A stretch of 11,736 bases of DNA from Planctomycetaceae bacterium (GTDB lineage: Bacteria; Planctomycetota; Planctomycetia; Planctomycetales; Planctomycetaceae). The stretch covers positions 1-11,736 of the forward strand of contig CANHVD010000119.1 in NCBI GenBank assembly GCA_947463775.1. Direction: 5' to 3'. This document shows, piece by piece, positions 1-6,884 of the stretch. Made by a program: the position numbers and the translations under genes. Every line of letters starts with the position of its first letter. Positions within the stretch are counted from its first letter, which is position 1. The notes below the pieces were generated by a model, which was given only the letters and a program-made list of their open reading frames with translations, made no database searches and had not been told where the DNA came from.

Positions 1-1218
1 GAGCGAGCCTCCGTCAACACAAGCCTGCAATCACTGTCCACGATTCCGGTCGAAGCCTGGCCGAAAGAACAACTGGGGAATCTTGCCGAAGCCGCCGTTT
101 CGTTTCTTGCGAGCCGCGAGCCCAAAGACCGCAATTCGGATCAGGCTCAGCTCGCACTGAAGATCGCGGAAGGCGTCCGCACACGGCTGGATGATGCCGG
201 CCGAGTTCGCTTTGAGAAGCGACTCTCAGAAGTCGTCGTGCCGCTGATCGCGTTGGGCACCGTTCGCGAACGCATGATTTATGACCGCGAGACCGTCGCT
301 GTTCAGGCCGGCCGTCCGGTGGAATTCCGACTCACCAACACCGACAACATGCCTCACAACTTTGCCGTCGTGCTTCCCGGCACCATGGCCGAAGTCGGCG
401 AGCTTGCTGAAGCCACGGGCCGAGATCAGGATGCGGCCGCTCGCAACTTCATCCCGAAGAGCGACAAAATTCTGGTCGCCAGCAAACTGGTTCAGCCGGA
501 ACAAACCGATTCCATCTTCTTTGAAGTGCCAAAGGAACCCGGAATCTATCCGTACGTCTGCACGTATCCCGGTCACTGGCGTCGCATGTACGGAGCACTC
601 TACGTCGTCGCGGATCTAAAAGCCTACGAAGCCGATCCCGCTGCGTACCTTGCCGCGAACAAGCTGGAGATGAGAGACGATCTGTTGAAATATCTCGGCC
701 GCAACACCGACTGGCAGTTGGATGACTTGAAGGGCGATGTGATGCACCTGTCTCATCGAGCCAACAATTTCGCCGTCGGCCAGCAACTCTTCAAAGCCGC
801 GGCCTGCGTTGGCTGTCATAAACTCAACGGCCAGGGTAACAACGTTGGTCCTGATCTGACCAAACTGCCGCCGGAGTATTCAAAAGTCGACGTTCTGGAA
901 CACATCCTGAACCCGTCGAAGAAGGTCGACAAGAAGTACCAGTCGAATGTGATCTCACTGACGTCTGGAAAGGTTCTCACCGGCCTTATTGTCGAAGAAA
1001 CCGGCGACTCCTTGAAACTGATCGATAACCCCTCCGCCCCCGACAAGATTACCGTGGTGCTAAAAACGGACATCGAAGAACGCACCACGAGCGACGTCAG
1101 CATCATGCCCAAAGGCGTGCTGAATAAACTGACCCGCGAAGAGATCTTCGACTTGCTGGCGTATGTGCTGGGCGGTGGTGACAAGGAGAACGCGTTGTTC
1201 AAGGGGCATGAGCATTGA
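1..1218 (+). CDS. Cupredoxin-cytochrome c fusion protein (PVC-type heme-binding), C-terminal part
   Basis: The frame is open from base 1, so the gene begins beyond the left edge; the GTG at 238 is internal. 405 residues are visible. About residues 84-205 form an azurin/plastocyanin-like domain with a full type-1 copper ligand set: His119 (NMPHNF), Cys187, His192 and Met196. The Cys-x4-His-x3-Met spacing is that of azurin. A cytochrome c domain follows: heme site CVGCH at 269-273, then a GPDLT motif, and a probable distal ligand Met369 (SIMPKG) before the closing helix. This matches the Pirellula/Verrucomicrobium-type heme-binding C-terminal domain found in large exported planctomycete proteins. 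The likely role is periplasmic electron transfer, perhaps from an oxidoreductase domain encoded upstream; that domain and any signal peptide are not visible. The stop TGA (1216-1218) overlaps the next gene's ATG. Confident about the two domains, not about the physiological partner. Confidence 0.93.
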   Translation, partial: ERASVNTSLQSLSTIPVEAWPKEQLGNLAEAAVSFLASREPKDRNSDQAQLALKIAEGVRTRLDDAGRVRFEKRLSEVVVPLIALGTVRERMIYDRETVAVQAGRPVEFRLTNTDNMPHNFAVVLPGTMAEVGELAEATGRDQDAAARNFIPKSDKILVASKLVQPEQTDSIFFEVPKEPGIYPYVCTYPGHWRRMYGALYVVADLKAYEADPAAYLAANKLEMRDDLLKYLGRNTDWQLDDLKGDVMHLSHRANNFAVGQQLFKAAACVGCHKLNGQGNNVGPDLTKLPPEYSKVDVLEHILNPSKKVDKKYQSNVISLTSGKVLTGLIVEETGDSLKLIDNPSAPDKITVVLKTDIEERTTSDVSIMPKGVLNKLTREEIFDLLAYVLGGGDKENALFKGHEH

Positions 1219-1814
1219 TGTTGCGACAAGCAAAACTTGTCAGCGGCATAGACAGAGCGACCCTTTGTGACGCGGTACTCGTTAGGGGCGTCGCTGTGGA
1301 TAGGCTGCGGGAAATCGAAGGGATCTGGCGGTCTCGGCGCGACGAGTCTCTGTTCTCTGGGGTCGATGATTTCGTTTGGAACTGGGAGAACAAGGTAGAA
1401 GATATTGACTCCGGCGTAATGCTGCTTTCTGAGTTGAGATGCAACGACATGCCGCAGGGAGCAATTGCAGTCTCCACGAGATATCGCAACTCCAAATGTG
1501 ATGAGCGAAACCATGTGCTCTATGTGGAATACCTTGAAAACGCACCATGGAACATTAAGGGCAACGCCTCTGGAGTATCGGAATATCTTGGAGTCGGGAT
1601 TTTATTGATCGCAGAGGCCATTGAAATCAGCCTCACCCGAGGCCTTAACGGTCGAATTGCTCTGCATTCACTTCCGCAGGCCGAACCGTTCTATCGCGAC
1701 AAGTGTCGCTTTACGGAATTTGGGCCTGACGCGAGTGAAAGTGGGCTTGTATACTTTGAGTATTCCGAACCGCAGGCGAGGTCTCATCTGCTTCGAGTGG
1801 GGAGTTTTTTATGA
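1218..1814 (+). CDS. GNAT-family N-acetyltransferase-like protein
   Basis: This is a 198-residue protein. The ATG at 1218 shares its A with the cytochrome stop (TGATG), and an AAGGGG at 1201-1206 could serve as a rather distant ribosome site; an in-frame TTG at 1215 is a less likely start. The C-terminal half fits the GNAT fold: a beta4-like strand (HVLYVEYLENAPWN, about 99-112), a G-x-G acetyl-CoA loop (EYLGVG, 122-127) leading into a long helix, then GRIALHS and a PFYRDKCRFTEFG segment (about 157-169), which resembles the usual late GNAT pattern of a Tyr near the thiol of CoA followed by an aromatic strand. The N-terminal half is not recognised. The position normally held by Arg/Gln before the glycine loop is Glu122. 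The substrate cannot be told. By eye its codons are less G/C-biased at third positions than the cytochrome's, which may mean separate origin. It ends in an ATGA overlap with the next gene. Confidence 0.82.
   Translation: MLRQAKLVSGIDRATLCDAVLVRGVAVDRLREIEGIWRSRRDESLFSGVDDFVWNWENKVEDIDSGVMLLSELRCNDMPQGAIAVSTRYRNSKCDERNHVLYVEYLENAPWNIKGNASGVSEYLGVGILLIAEAIEISLTRGLNGRIALHSLPQAEPFYRDKCRFTEFGPDASESGLVYFEYSEPQARSHLLRVGSFL
1799..1804 (+). promoter_or_regulatory. Strong Shine-Dalgarno for the 75-residue gene
   Basis: GGGGAG followed by six T and then the ATG at 1811. Strength and spacing are near ideal, in contrast to most genes of the window. It lies inside the last codons of the acetyltransferase gene and supports the start of the small gene. 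Confidence 0.7.
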
Positions 1815-2038
1815 CAACAACATCAACCGACGCATTTCTTCGAGCTGCTTTGGAAGAAGACGGGGCTTTCTGCGCCGCCGGTCGCCCTTCACGCAAGTCG
1901 GTGTCCCTCGAACAAAAACACCCTGACGTGCAGCCCGCAGAGTATCGAGCCGATCAGACGAAGTCCTGGCCCGCGGAGTGCCACGAATCGTCATTGTCAG
2001 TGCAGCAGCCGGATGTGAGTGGTCCGTCAGCCAAGTAG
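1811..2038 (+). CDS. Small hypothetical protein (75 aa) coupled to the GNAT gene
   Basis: The gene overlaps the acetyltransferase stop by four bases (ATGA) and has a strong GGGGAG ribosome site six bases before its ATG, which together make it a credible gene despite its size. The first 18 residues (TSTDAFLRAALEEDG region) should form an acidic amphipathic helix. The rest is polar and rich in Ser, Pro, Gln and charged residues, with segments such as VSLEQKHPDV and AEYRADQTKSWPAE that read like constrained protein. There is no signal peptide, membrane segment or recognised motif. Translational coupling suggests a job with the acetyltransferase, as partner, substrate or regulator. It could instead be the N-terminal remnant of a longer protein, but I saw no continuation in the other plus-strand frames. 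Function unknown. Confidence 0.62.
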   Translation: MTTTSTDAFLRAALEEDGAFCAAGRPSRKSVSLEQKHPDVQPAEYRADQTKSWPAECHESSLSVQQPDVSGPSAK

Positions 2039-2265
2039 CCACGCGGAAAACACAGCTCAAAACTCTTGAGTCCGACTCAAACCTCGGTGGAGTTATATGC
2101 GACGTCAGCATTGACGCGCCGGGAATAAGATGTTTGAAATCTTTCAGTGCCTTTCGCTCGGCGAGCGAGGCTTGCTCAAAACTCCACATCATTCATTGGC
2201 TGAATTCTCAACCGAATATGTGGAGCGAGATTTTAGACTCTGCACGAGCAATCGCGTCGCAAACA
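2039..2265. other. Gene-poor gap between convergent transcription units
   Basis: No convincing gene was seen here. Short plus-strand frames run through it into the antisense of the hydrolase gene and look like chance. The only structure noted is a hairpin at 2149-2171. The gap lies where the plus-strand cytochrome/GNAT unit and the minus-strand hydrolase gene meet tail to tail. Confidence 0.5.
2149..2171 (+). terminator. Possible terminator-like hairpin between convergent genes
   Basis: The stem pairs GCCT with AGGC and, after a two-base bulge, CGCTC with GAGCG, closed by a GGC loop. There is no T tract on either side, so an intrinsic terminator is not proven. Its place about 110 bases after the 75-residue gene and 95 bases beyond the convergent hydrolase stop fits a 3' structure for either unit. 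Confidence 0.3.
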
Positions 2266-4083
2266 TCATGGAATCGGAATCACCGGCAGCACAACATGCG
2301 ACGCATGATCTGCGTCATGGAAGATCGCCTGTTGAGCAACCACAGGTTTGGTGGCTAGGCCGATGTTGTCTTCGCCGGTGTTGAGATTCCTCAGATAGTA
2401 TGGATAGTAACTGCTTGAGATCTCCACTCGGATTTGATGCCCGGCCAGAAAGCGATTGCCGGTTGGACGCCAGAATTCGATGATGTACGGATAGGCTTTA
2501 TTCGGTTCCAGAGTGCTCAACCGTGACGCATTAAATGCTCCGCCATTCTCCGGATCGCGATGGCGAGCTCTCATCACACCTTCCGCCAGAAACGAAGATC
2601 GACCATCCGGTCCAACATCGCACAATCGCACCATCCAGTCTGTATCCTTCTCGCTGGTGGCGGCATAGAGCGTTGCCGTGATGGGGCCGATGATCTCAAC
2701 ATCTTTCTCCAGGACCGGCGTCGTGTAGACCAGAACATCGTTCCGCTTGGCAGACAAAGAGACATCTCGTGGCCCATCGATATGACCATTCTGAAAAGCT
2801 GCAGAAGGCGTTGGATCTTCAGGATCGTAGGTGTAATGATCGGGTGATTCCGCAGCCGGAGGAGATGTCGACAGGCTGCCATCGCCGGCGGATGAATTCG
2901 CTTTGCCTCCGCTGTGAAGATAGTACTTTGTCCATTGTGTTTCAGGCAGAGGCCACTCCTGCGCGGTTCTCCATTCATTGCGTCCCATCACGAACAGATG
3001 AATCGGAGGATCCTGCAGAATACCGTTTTCGATTCCTTTCAGGTGGTAGTCAAACCATCGACACACATAACCATTCCAGTCGATGATGGCCTGAGGTCCG
3101 AAATTAACATCGGCGGCGATTCGATGAGTATTGATGATGTGCTCCCACGGACCGATCACCATCCGAGGACTTCTGGATTCAGGCGTGGCGCCATACTTTT
3201 TCATGGCCAGATAGTTGCCGGGCGTTCCCGTGAAGTTGGCATCGAACCAGCCGGTGGCCGCCAGCGATGGCACTGTGACTCGACTGTATTCTTCAGGCTT
3301 CTGATACGCGATGGCCTTCCAGTATTCACCCTCGGCGGTGTTTTGCAGAATCCACTTGCTCCACCATTCTGTCGGAAGATGATGGCGTGTTTTTTCGAAG
3401 TCAATGTACGGCAGATTGCGATAAGCCGCTTCACGATTGACGGCAAATCCGCCATAGGGTCCCGGGCCGGAACTGTGAGGATTTCGACCGCTGACCATGC
3501 CGGCCCAGTCCATCATCCAGCAGACAAAGATGCCGTTCTGATAAGGGCAGTTATAAAAGTTGTCGGGTGGAGCGACTTCCGGAACGATGCACTTCAGCGA
3601 AGGCGGTGCCTGAGTGGCGGTCCACCACTGAGTCCAGCCCATATAAGACAGGCCAAACATTCCGACCTTGCCAGTTGACCAGGATTGCTTCGCCGCCCAT
3701 TCGACGAGGTCGTAGCCATCTTGTTTGTGGAGCGGAGAAAACGGATCCCATTCGCCGCCGGATTCAAATCGTCCCCGCGTATCCGCGTTGATGACGACAT
3801 AACCTCGAGATGCAAACAACTGGGCTCGAGCCGTATTGCCCGTCTTGTTGTACGGCGTGAGATAAACGATGGCAGGGAATCGTTCGTCGCTCTTCGGCCG
3901 AAAGATGTCGACCTTCAGCTCGACGCCGTCCCGCATGCCGGCATTCTGGTTGAGCTCTGAGAGGACTTCGTACTTCTGCGGAGAGATCTCTCCAGCCGTT
4001 GGCTGTTGAGCTGGCAGCAAAGAGGACTTTGCGCAGAGGAGCACCATCAGTGGTGCCAACAAGACTCGAGTCCATGATCTCAT
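2266..4083 (-). CDS. Secreted CocE/NonD-family alpha/beta hydrolase (X-Pro dipeptidyl-peptidase S15-like)
   Basis: This 605-residue protein starts at an ATG (4081-4083) directly followed by a Sec signal peptide (hydrophobic run about residues 7-24, probable cleavage near LPA-QQ). The alpha/beta hydrolase domain carries the nucleophile Ser146 in GLSYMG, the family's GxSYxG elbow. Asp281 (GWFDANFTGT) and His315 (GPWEH) complete a Ser-Asp-His triad. ADTRGRFESGGEW (100-112) is the conserved region after beta-strand 3-4. From about residue 385 to the end is the jelly-roll domain typical of PepX C-terminal/CocE proteins, ending in HDADHASHVVLP. The length is normal for the family. Members cleave esters, amides or X-Pro peptides; the substrate here is unknown, and exported planctomycete members may act on extracellular polymers or peptides. 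No clear ribosome site precedes the start. It lies downstream of the PSCyt/DUF1549 gene across a large palindrome, so co-transcription is uncertain. Confidence 0.93.
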   Translation of the reverse strand: MRSWTRVLLAPLMVLLCAKSSLLPAQQPTAGEISPQKYEVLSELNQNAGMRDGVELKVDIFRPKSDERFPAIVYLTPYNKTGNTARAQLFASRGYVVINADTRGRFESGGEWDPFSPLHKQDGYDLVEWAAKQSWSTGKVGMFGLSYMGWTQWWTATQAPPSLKCIVPEVAPPDNFYNCPYQNGIFVCWMMDWAGMVSGRNPHSSGPGPYGGFAVNREAAYRNLPYIDFEKTRHHLPTEWWSKWILQNTAEGEYWKAIAYQKPEEYSRVTVPSLAATGWFDANFTGTPGNYLAMKKYGATPESRSPRMVIGPWEHIINTHRIAADVNFGPQAIIDWNGYVCRWFDYHLKGIENGILQDPPIHLFVMGRNEWRTAQEWPLPETQWTKYYLHSGGKANSSAGDGSLSTSPPAAESPDHYTYDPEDPTPSAAFQNGHIDGPRDVSLSAKRNDVLVYTTPVLEKDVEIIGPITATLYAATSEKDTDWMVRLCDVGPDGRSSFLAEGVMRARHRDPENGGAFNASRLSTLEPNKAYPYIIEFWRPTGNRFLAGHQIRVEISSSYYPYYLRNLNTGEDNIGLATKPVVAQQAIFHDADHASHVVLPVIPIP

Positions 4084-4108
4084 GAGAAGGCTACTCGGTA
4101 GGAAACGA

Positions 4109-4161
4109 TCCCGTCGGCGGAGCGACGGGTGTACGGTACGCCCGTCGCTCCGCCGACGGGA
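4109..4161. repeat. 53-base near-perfect palindrome in the gap between two minus-strand genes
   Basis: Twenty-base arms at 4110-4129 and 4141-4160 are exact reverse complements. Pairing extends one base outward (4109/4161) and continues inward as GTAC/GTAC around the centre base 4135, with only T4130/G4140 not Watson-Crick. Each arm is itself a palindrome: CCCGTCG and CGACGGG flank six bases. It begins seven bases after the stop of the PSCyt/DUF1549 gene and ends 25 bases before the hydrolase ATG. As RNA it would form a very stable stem that could terminate, attenuate or protect the upstream transcript; the downstream side has only a short TTT. The nested symmetry also fits a dispersed REP-like element. 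Which of these applies is inference. Confidence 0.9.
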
Positions 4162-4167
4162 CTTCTT

Positions 4168-6612
4168 CTAGCGATTAAACACAAACTCACGAGTATTCAG
4201 CAGCGTCCACAAAATATCCTCAACAGCTTTGCGGCGATCATCTGTTTCTGTCAGTGATCGCTGCAGGAGTTCCTGCTCCTGAGCAGTCGGGAACCGTGAA
4301 ACCGTGGCCAGATAGAGTTCTTCGATGATCGCACTCGGTGGAAGATCAGACGCCGCCAACATAGCCGCGCGGCCGCGTCGGTCTTCAAGCTTTACTGTGG
4401 TGGTTTCGGAGTTCATCAGATGCAGGGCTTGAGCCATGCTCGGTTCAACGCCGCGTTCACAAGCACACACCGACTGACGAACTGGTCGGCCGAAAGTCTC
4501 CAGAAACAGGGACGGCAATTTGTTATCCCAAACCTGAATCGCCCGATAACCTTCCGGCCAGCCATTGAATCGCTCCGGGATGCCGGTCGCCTGAGACATC
4601 GCATCCAGCAAAACTTCAGCAGGCATTGGCTTAATTGCGGCCCGCGAATAGTTCTGATCATCAAGACGATTGGAATCCGTAATGGCTGAATTGAGCTGGT
4701 AAACTCGCGAATTCAAGAGAGTCCGCGTGAAGGCTTTCAGATCGAAATTCACTTCAATCAGATGATCGGCCAGAGCCAGCATCAGCGGTTCGTTTGAAGC
4801 TGGGTTCGTCGCTCGCAGATCATCAACCGGTTCGACCAGACCACGACCCCAGTAATGCCCCACCAGTCGATTCACGATACTCCGCACGAACAGAGAATTC
4901 TCCTTCGCCGTCAGCCACTGCGCGAGAACTCGGCGACGATCTTTGGGATCTGGAAACATCGCCGGAGCGGCCCCGAGTCCGGCCGTCGGGACTGGCTCAC
5001 TGGTTCGAGGATGTTTCAGATCTTCTCCTGGTTTATCGATGATCTTGAGAGCACCACCCGGCAAGGATTTTCGATCGACCCCGGTAAAGAAACCCGCCAG
5101 AGCGAAGTAGTCTTTCTGGTCCCAGCGTTCGAACGGATGATGATGACACTGAGCACACTCGATGCGTACGCCAAGGAACAGCTGGCTCACCGCGCGAGCC
5201 GACTTTTCCGGGTCGGCCTGAACCTGAAAGAACCCCGCCGGAGAGTTTCCAACGGTTGATCCCTGCGCGGTCAGAACATCGTAGACCAGGCGATCCCACG
5301 GAGTATTAGCCGTAATTTGTTGATGGATCCATCGCGTCATCGCGACGGTTCCCTGAGGCGTGATGATATCCTTATCCGCCTGCAGCAGATCGGCCCAGCG
5401 CTGAGCCCAGTAGTCGGCGTATTCGGGGCGTTCCAGCAAGGCGTCGATCAGTTTGCGTCGTTTGTCCGGATCGTTGTCGGCGAGAAATGATCGTACTTCG
5501 GATGAAGTCGGGAGTGTTCCAATCGTGTCCAGGAAGACTCGACGCAGGAACATGGAATCATTTGCCACTGGACTGGGCTGGATCTGTAGTTTTTGCAGTT
5601 TGTCCGAGACGAGACCATCAACGAAACTCAGTTCTTCCGGACGTGTGAAATTGATGTTGGGCCCTGGCAAAGTAATTCGGCTGACTGCCACATGTCCCAT
5701 GTATCTCACCAGCACTGCGGCTTCACCAGGGACGTTGGTGGCCTGAATCAAACCTTCGCGGCTGACTGCGGCGACCACGTCATTATTGGATTGGAAATCT
5801 GCCTCGGACGTGATGCCTCGAACGGCTCCGGATTGAGTGATCGCCACGACTCGCAGCTGTTGATTTCCTCGTCCGGCCAGCACTATATCAGCGGGTTCGG
5901 CTTTGATGGCGACGACCGGGTCCTGAGATTCGTCGTCGAGAGACATCCCTTCAGACACCCAGCGGAGCAGAATTCTGTGCCAGCGTGAGCCCGGTTCGAT
6001 TCGACGGCCACCACCGTGAGGAACGCTGGCCACTGCTTTCTGAATGAGTAGACTCTTTTCGGGAGCCGCGGGGAAGACTCGACGAGCGTGGCTGTCGCGA
6101 ACGATCGCATCAAAATCACGGGCAGGATCAAATCCGAAAACACTAAGGCGAAATCCATTCTGGCCTTCGGCCTTGCCGTGACAGCCGCCTGAGTTACAGC
6201 CGGATTTAGAAAGCAGCGGAATCACATCGTTACGAAACGAAACGGGCGTGGGGTGTGAGATGCCGCGAACTCGGATCATGGCCGTTGCTGACATTTCGTT
6301 GATTTGAGCCGTGAGCGTGGCTTCCCCATCCGAAAGTGGATCAATTCGGCCAGCCGCGTTAATCGCAGCGACATTGGGGCTGGATAGCGTCAAGGTGGCA
6401 GATCGAGTGACATCAATGCGTCGGCCAGTGGAATCGACTGCTGTCACGAGAAACTGATCTGAGGTTTCCGGGGACGCGATCTCCAGCAGGTCCGGAGAAA
6501 TCCGGAGCGAAATCCACGAGGCCGCCTGATCGTCAGCCAGCACGCCATGATTGAAGGCGGAAGCCGTCAGGATCAACAAACAGATTGTTCTGAGAGCAGA
6601 TGTCGTCAACAT
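4168..6612 (-). CDS. Exported planctomycete PSCyt / DUF1549 / DUF1553 protein
   Basis: The start chosen is the ATG at 6610-6612, because a GGAG lies four bases upstream and a signal peptide follows at once (hydrophobic residues about 8-20, cleavage near VLA-DD). The frame stays open for 68 more codons upstream, but those give no sensible leader. The 814 residues hold: a Big-2/Ig-like region (about 32-117); a PSCyt domain with C139-x4-C144-H145-G and GFRLSVFGFDP, then RRVFPAAPEKSLL and PHGGGRR typical of the family; a second Ig-like region (about 235-315); DUF1549 (about 325-510), including a CAQCHHHP site (C486, C489, H490); and DUF1553 (about 555-814). Such proteins are abundant in planctomycetes, usually paired with a DUF1501 gene. 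They are thought to work at the cell surface or periplasm, and their biochemistry is unsettled. No DUF1501 gene lies next to this one; a CocE-type hydrolase follows instead. Family assignment is secure, role is not. Confidence 0.93.
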   Translation of the reverse strand: MLTTSALRTICLLILTASAFNHGVLADDQAASWISLRISPDLLEIASPETSDQFLVTAVDSTGRRIDVTRSATLTLSSPNVAAINAAGRIDPLSDGEATLTAQINEMSATAMIRVRGISHPTPVSFRNDVIPLLSKSGCNSGGCHGKAEGQNGFRLSVFGFDPARDFDAIVRDSHARRVFPAAPEKSLLIQKAVASVPHGGGRRIEPGSRWHRILLRWVSEGMSLDDESQDPVVAIKAEPADIVLAGRGNQQLRVVAITQSGAVRGITSEADFQSNNDVVAAVSREGLIQATNVPGEAAVLVRYMGHVAVSRITLPGPNINFTRPEELSFVDGLVSDKLQKLQIQPSPVANDSMFLRRVFLDTIGTLPTSSEVRSFLADNDPDKRRKLIDALLERPEYADYWAQRWADLLQADKDIITPQGTVAMTRWIHQQITANTPWDRLVYDVLTAQGSTVGNSPAGFFQVQADPEKSARAVSQLFLGVRIECAQCHHHPFERWDQKDYFALAGFFTGVDRKSLPGGALKIIDKPGEDLKHPRTSEPVPTAGLGAAPAMFPDPKDRRRVLAQWLTAKENSLFVRSIVNRLVGHYWGRGLVEPVDDLRATNPASNEPLMLALADHLIEVNFDLKAFTRTLLNSRVYQLNSAITDSNRLDDQNYSRAAIKPMPAEVLLDAMSQATGIPERFNGWPEGYRAIQVWDNKLPSLFLETFGRPVRQSVCACERGVEPSMAQALHLMNSETTTVKLEDRRGRAAMLAASDLPPSAIIEELYLATVSRFPTAQEQELLQRSLTETDDRRKAVEDILWTLLNTREFVFNR

Positions 6613-6616
6613 CAGT

Positions 6617-6620
6617 CTCC
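6617..6620 (-). promoter_or_regulatory. Shine-Dalgarno deciding the PSCyt/DUF1549 start
   Basis: On the minus strand GGAG lies four bases before the ATG at 6612. Together with the signal peptide that follows, it picks this start over the longer open frame that extends to 6816. Confidence 0.6.
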
Positions 6621-6686
6621 GAATGCGGGTTGCGGCGGGCAGGAGTGTGGTGGGAAGCAGCGATGTGCTTGTCGCCAAGGAGTATG

Positions 6687-6707
6687 GCAATCCGCAGGAA
6701 GGATTGC
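6687..6707. repeat. Hairpin with GCAATCC / GGATTGC arms
   Basis: Perfect seven-base inverted arms at 6687-6693 and 6701-6707 enclose GCAGGAA. It sits 75-95 bases upstream of the PSCyt/DUF1549 ATG, so it would be in the 5' leader or promoter region. It could be an operator, a leader hairpin or part of a dispersed repeat; one copy alone cannot decide. Confidence 0.5.
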
Positions 6708-6830
6708 AATTTGTTTCGCCGTGGTGGGTTGGAATTCGGACGCAGCCGTACCTCCACAGCGGCGGATCCAGAGTGACATCCGACGCCCAGCGAGGCGTTG
6801 ATTTGGCGGCCATCAAGCTTGTAGAGCTGG

Positions 6831-6884
6831 CTTCAGTCGGCTTTCGATTGTCGATTGTGTCCCACTATGCCGACTGAAGTCGGC
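6831..6884. repeat. REP-like palindromic cluster downstream of the HD-GYP gene
   Basis: CTTCAGTCGGC (6831-6841) is the exact reverse complement of GCCGACTGAAG (6869-6879), with a 27-base loop. The right arm also belongs to a local palindrome, GCCGACT-GA-AGTCGGC (6869-6884), so two alternative hairpins compete for the same bases. Inside the loop is a perfect tandem TCGATTG-TCGATTG (6844-6857). The nested architecture resembles the 53-base palindrome at 4109-4161, although the sequence differs. From general memory, GCCGAC...GTCGGC palindromes recur in planctomycete genomes; this was not verified here. It starts 71 bases after the HD-GYP stop on the minus strand and could mark that transcript's 3' end. 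Confidence 0.75.

Noticed and set aside
238..1218. GTG at 238 as the true start of the cytochrome gene
   Set aside because: The frame is open to base 1 with sensible protein sequence, no ribosome site precedes 238, and an exported cytochrome would need a signal peptide, which is absent there.
816..1514. 232-codon minus-strand open frame opposite the cytochrome and GNAT genes
   Set aside because: It spans the junction of two well supported plus-strand genes, has a Ser/Pro-rich composition without domains, and reads as the antisense shadow of those genes.
1218..2038. Classical GNAT toxin-antitoxin module
   Set aside because: Known GNAT toxins are usually preceded by a ribbon-helix-helix DUF1778-type antitoxin. 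Here the small gene is downstream and shows no such motif, so the toxin-antitoxin label is not supported.
1978..2358. 126-codon plus-strand frame after the 75-residue gene
   Set aside because: It starts inside the small gene in another frame, runs into the antisense of the hydrolase C-terminus and has no ribosome site or motif.
2914..3678. 254-codon plus-strand open frame opposite the hydrolase gene
   Set aside because: The minus-strand hydrolase has a signal peptide, full catalytic triad and C-terminal domain; the plus frame has no recognisable features.
6613..6816. 68-residue N-terminal extension of the PSCyt/DUF1549 protein
   Set aside because: It would bury a good signal peptide and ribosome site inside the protein, and its sequence comes from the repeat-bearing intergenic region.
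6551..6877. Plus-strand frame containing PYLHSGG, which recalls a cytochrome c peroxidase-like motif
   Set aside because: There is no CxxCH, no ribosome site, and the frame overlaps the start of the PSCyt gene; the resemblance is short and likely chance.
4109..6884. CRISPR or insertion-sequence ends formed by the palindromes
   Set aside because: There is no regular repeat-spacer array, the two elements differ in sequence, and no transposase gene lies between or beside them.
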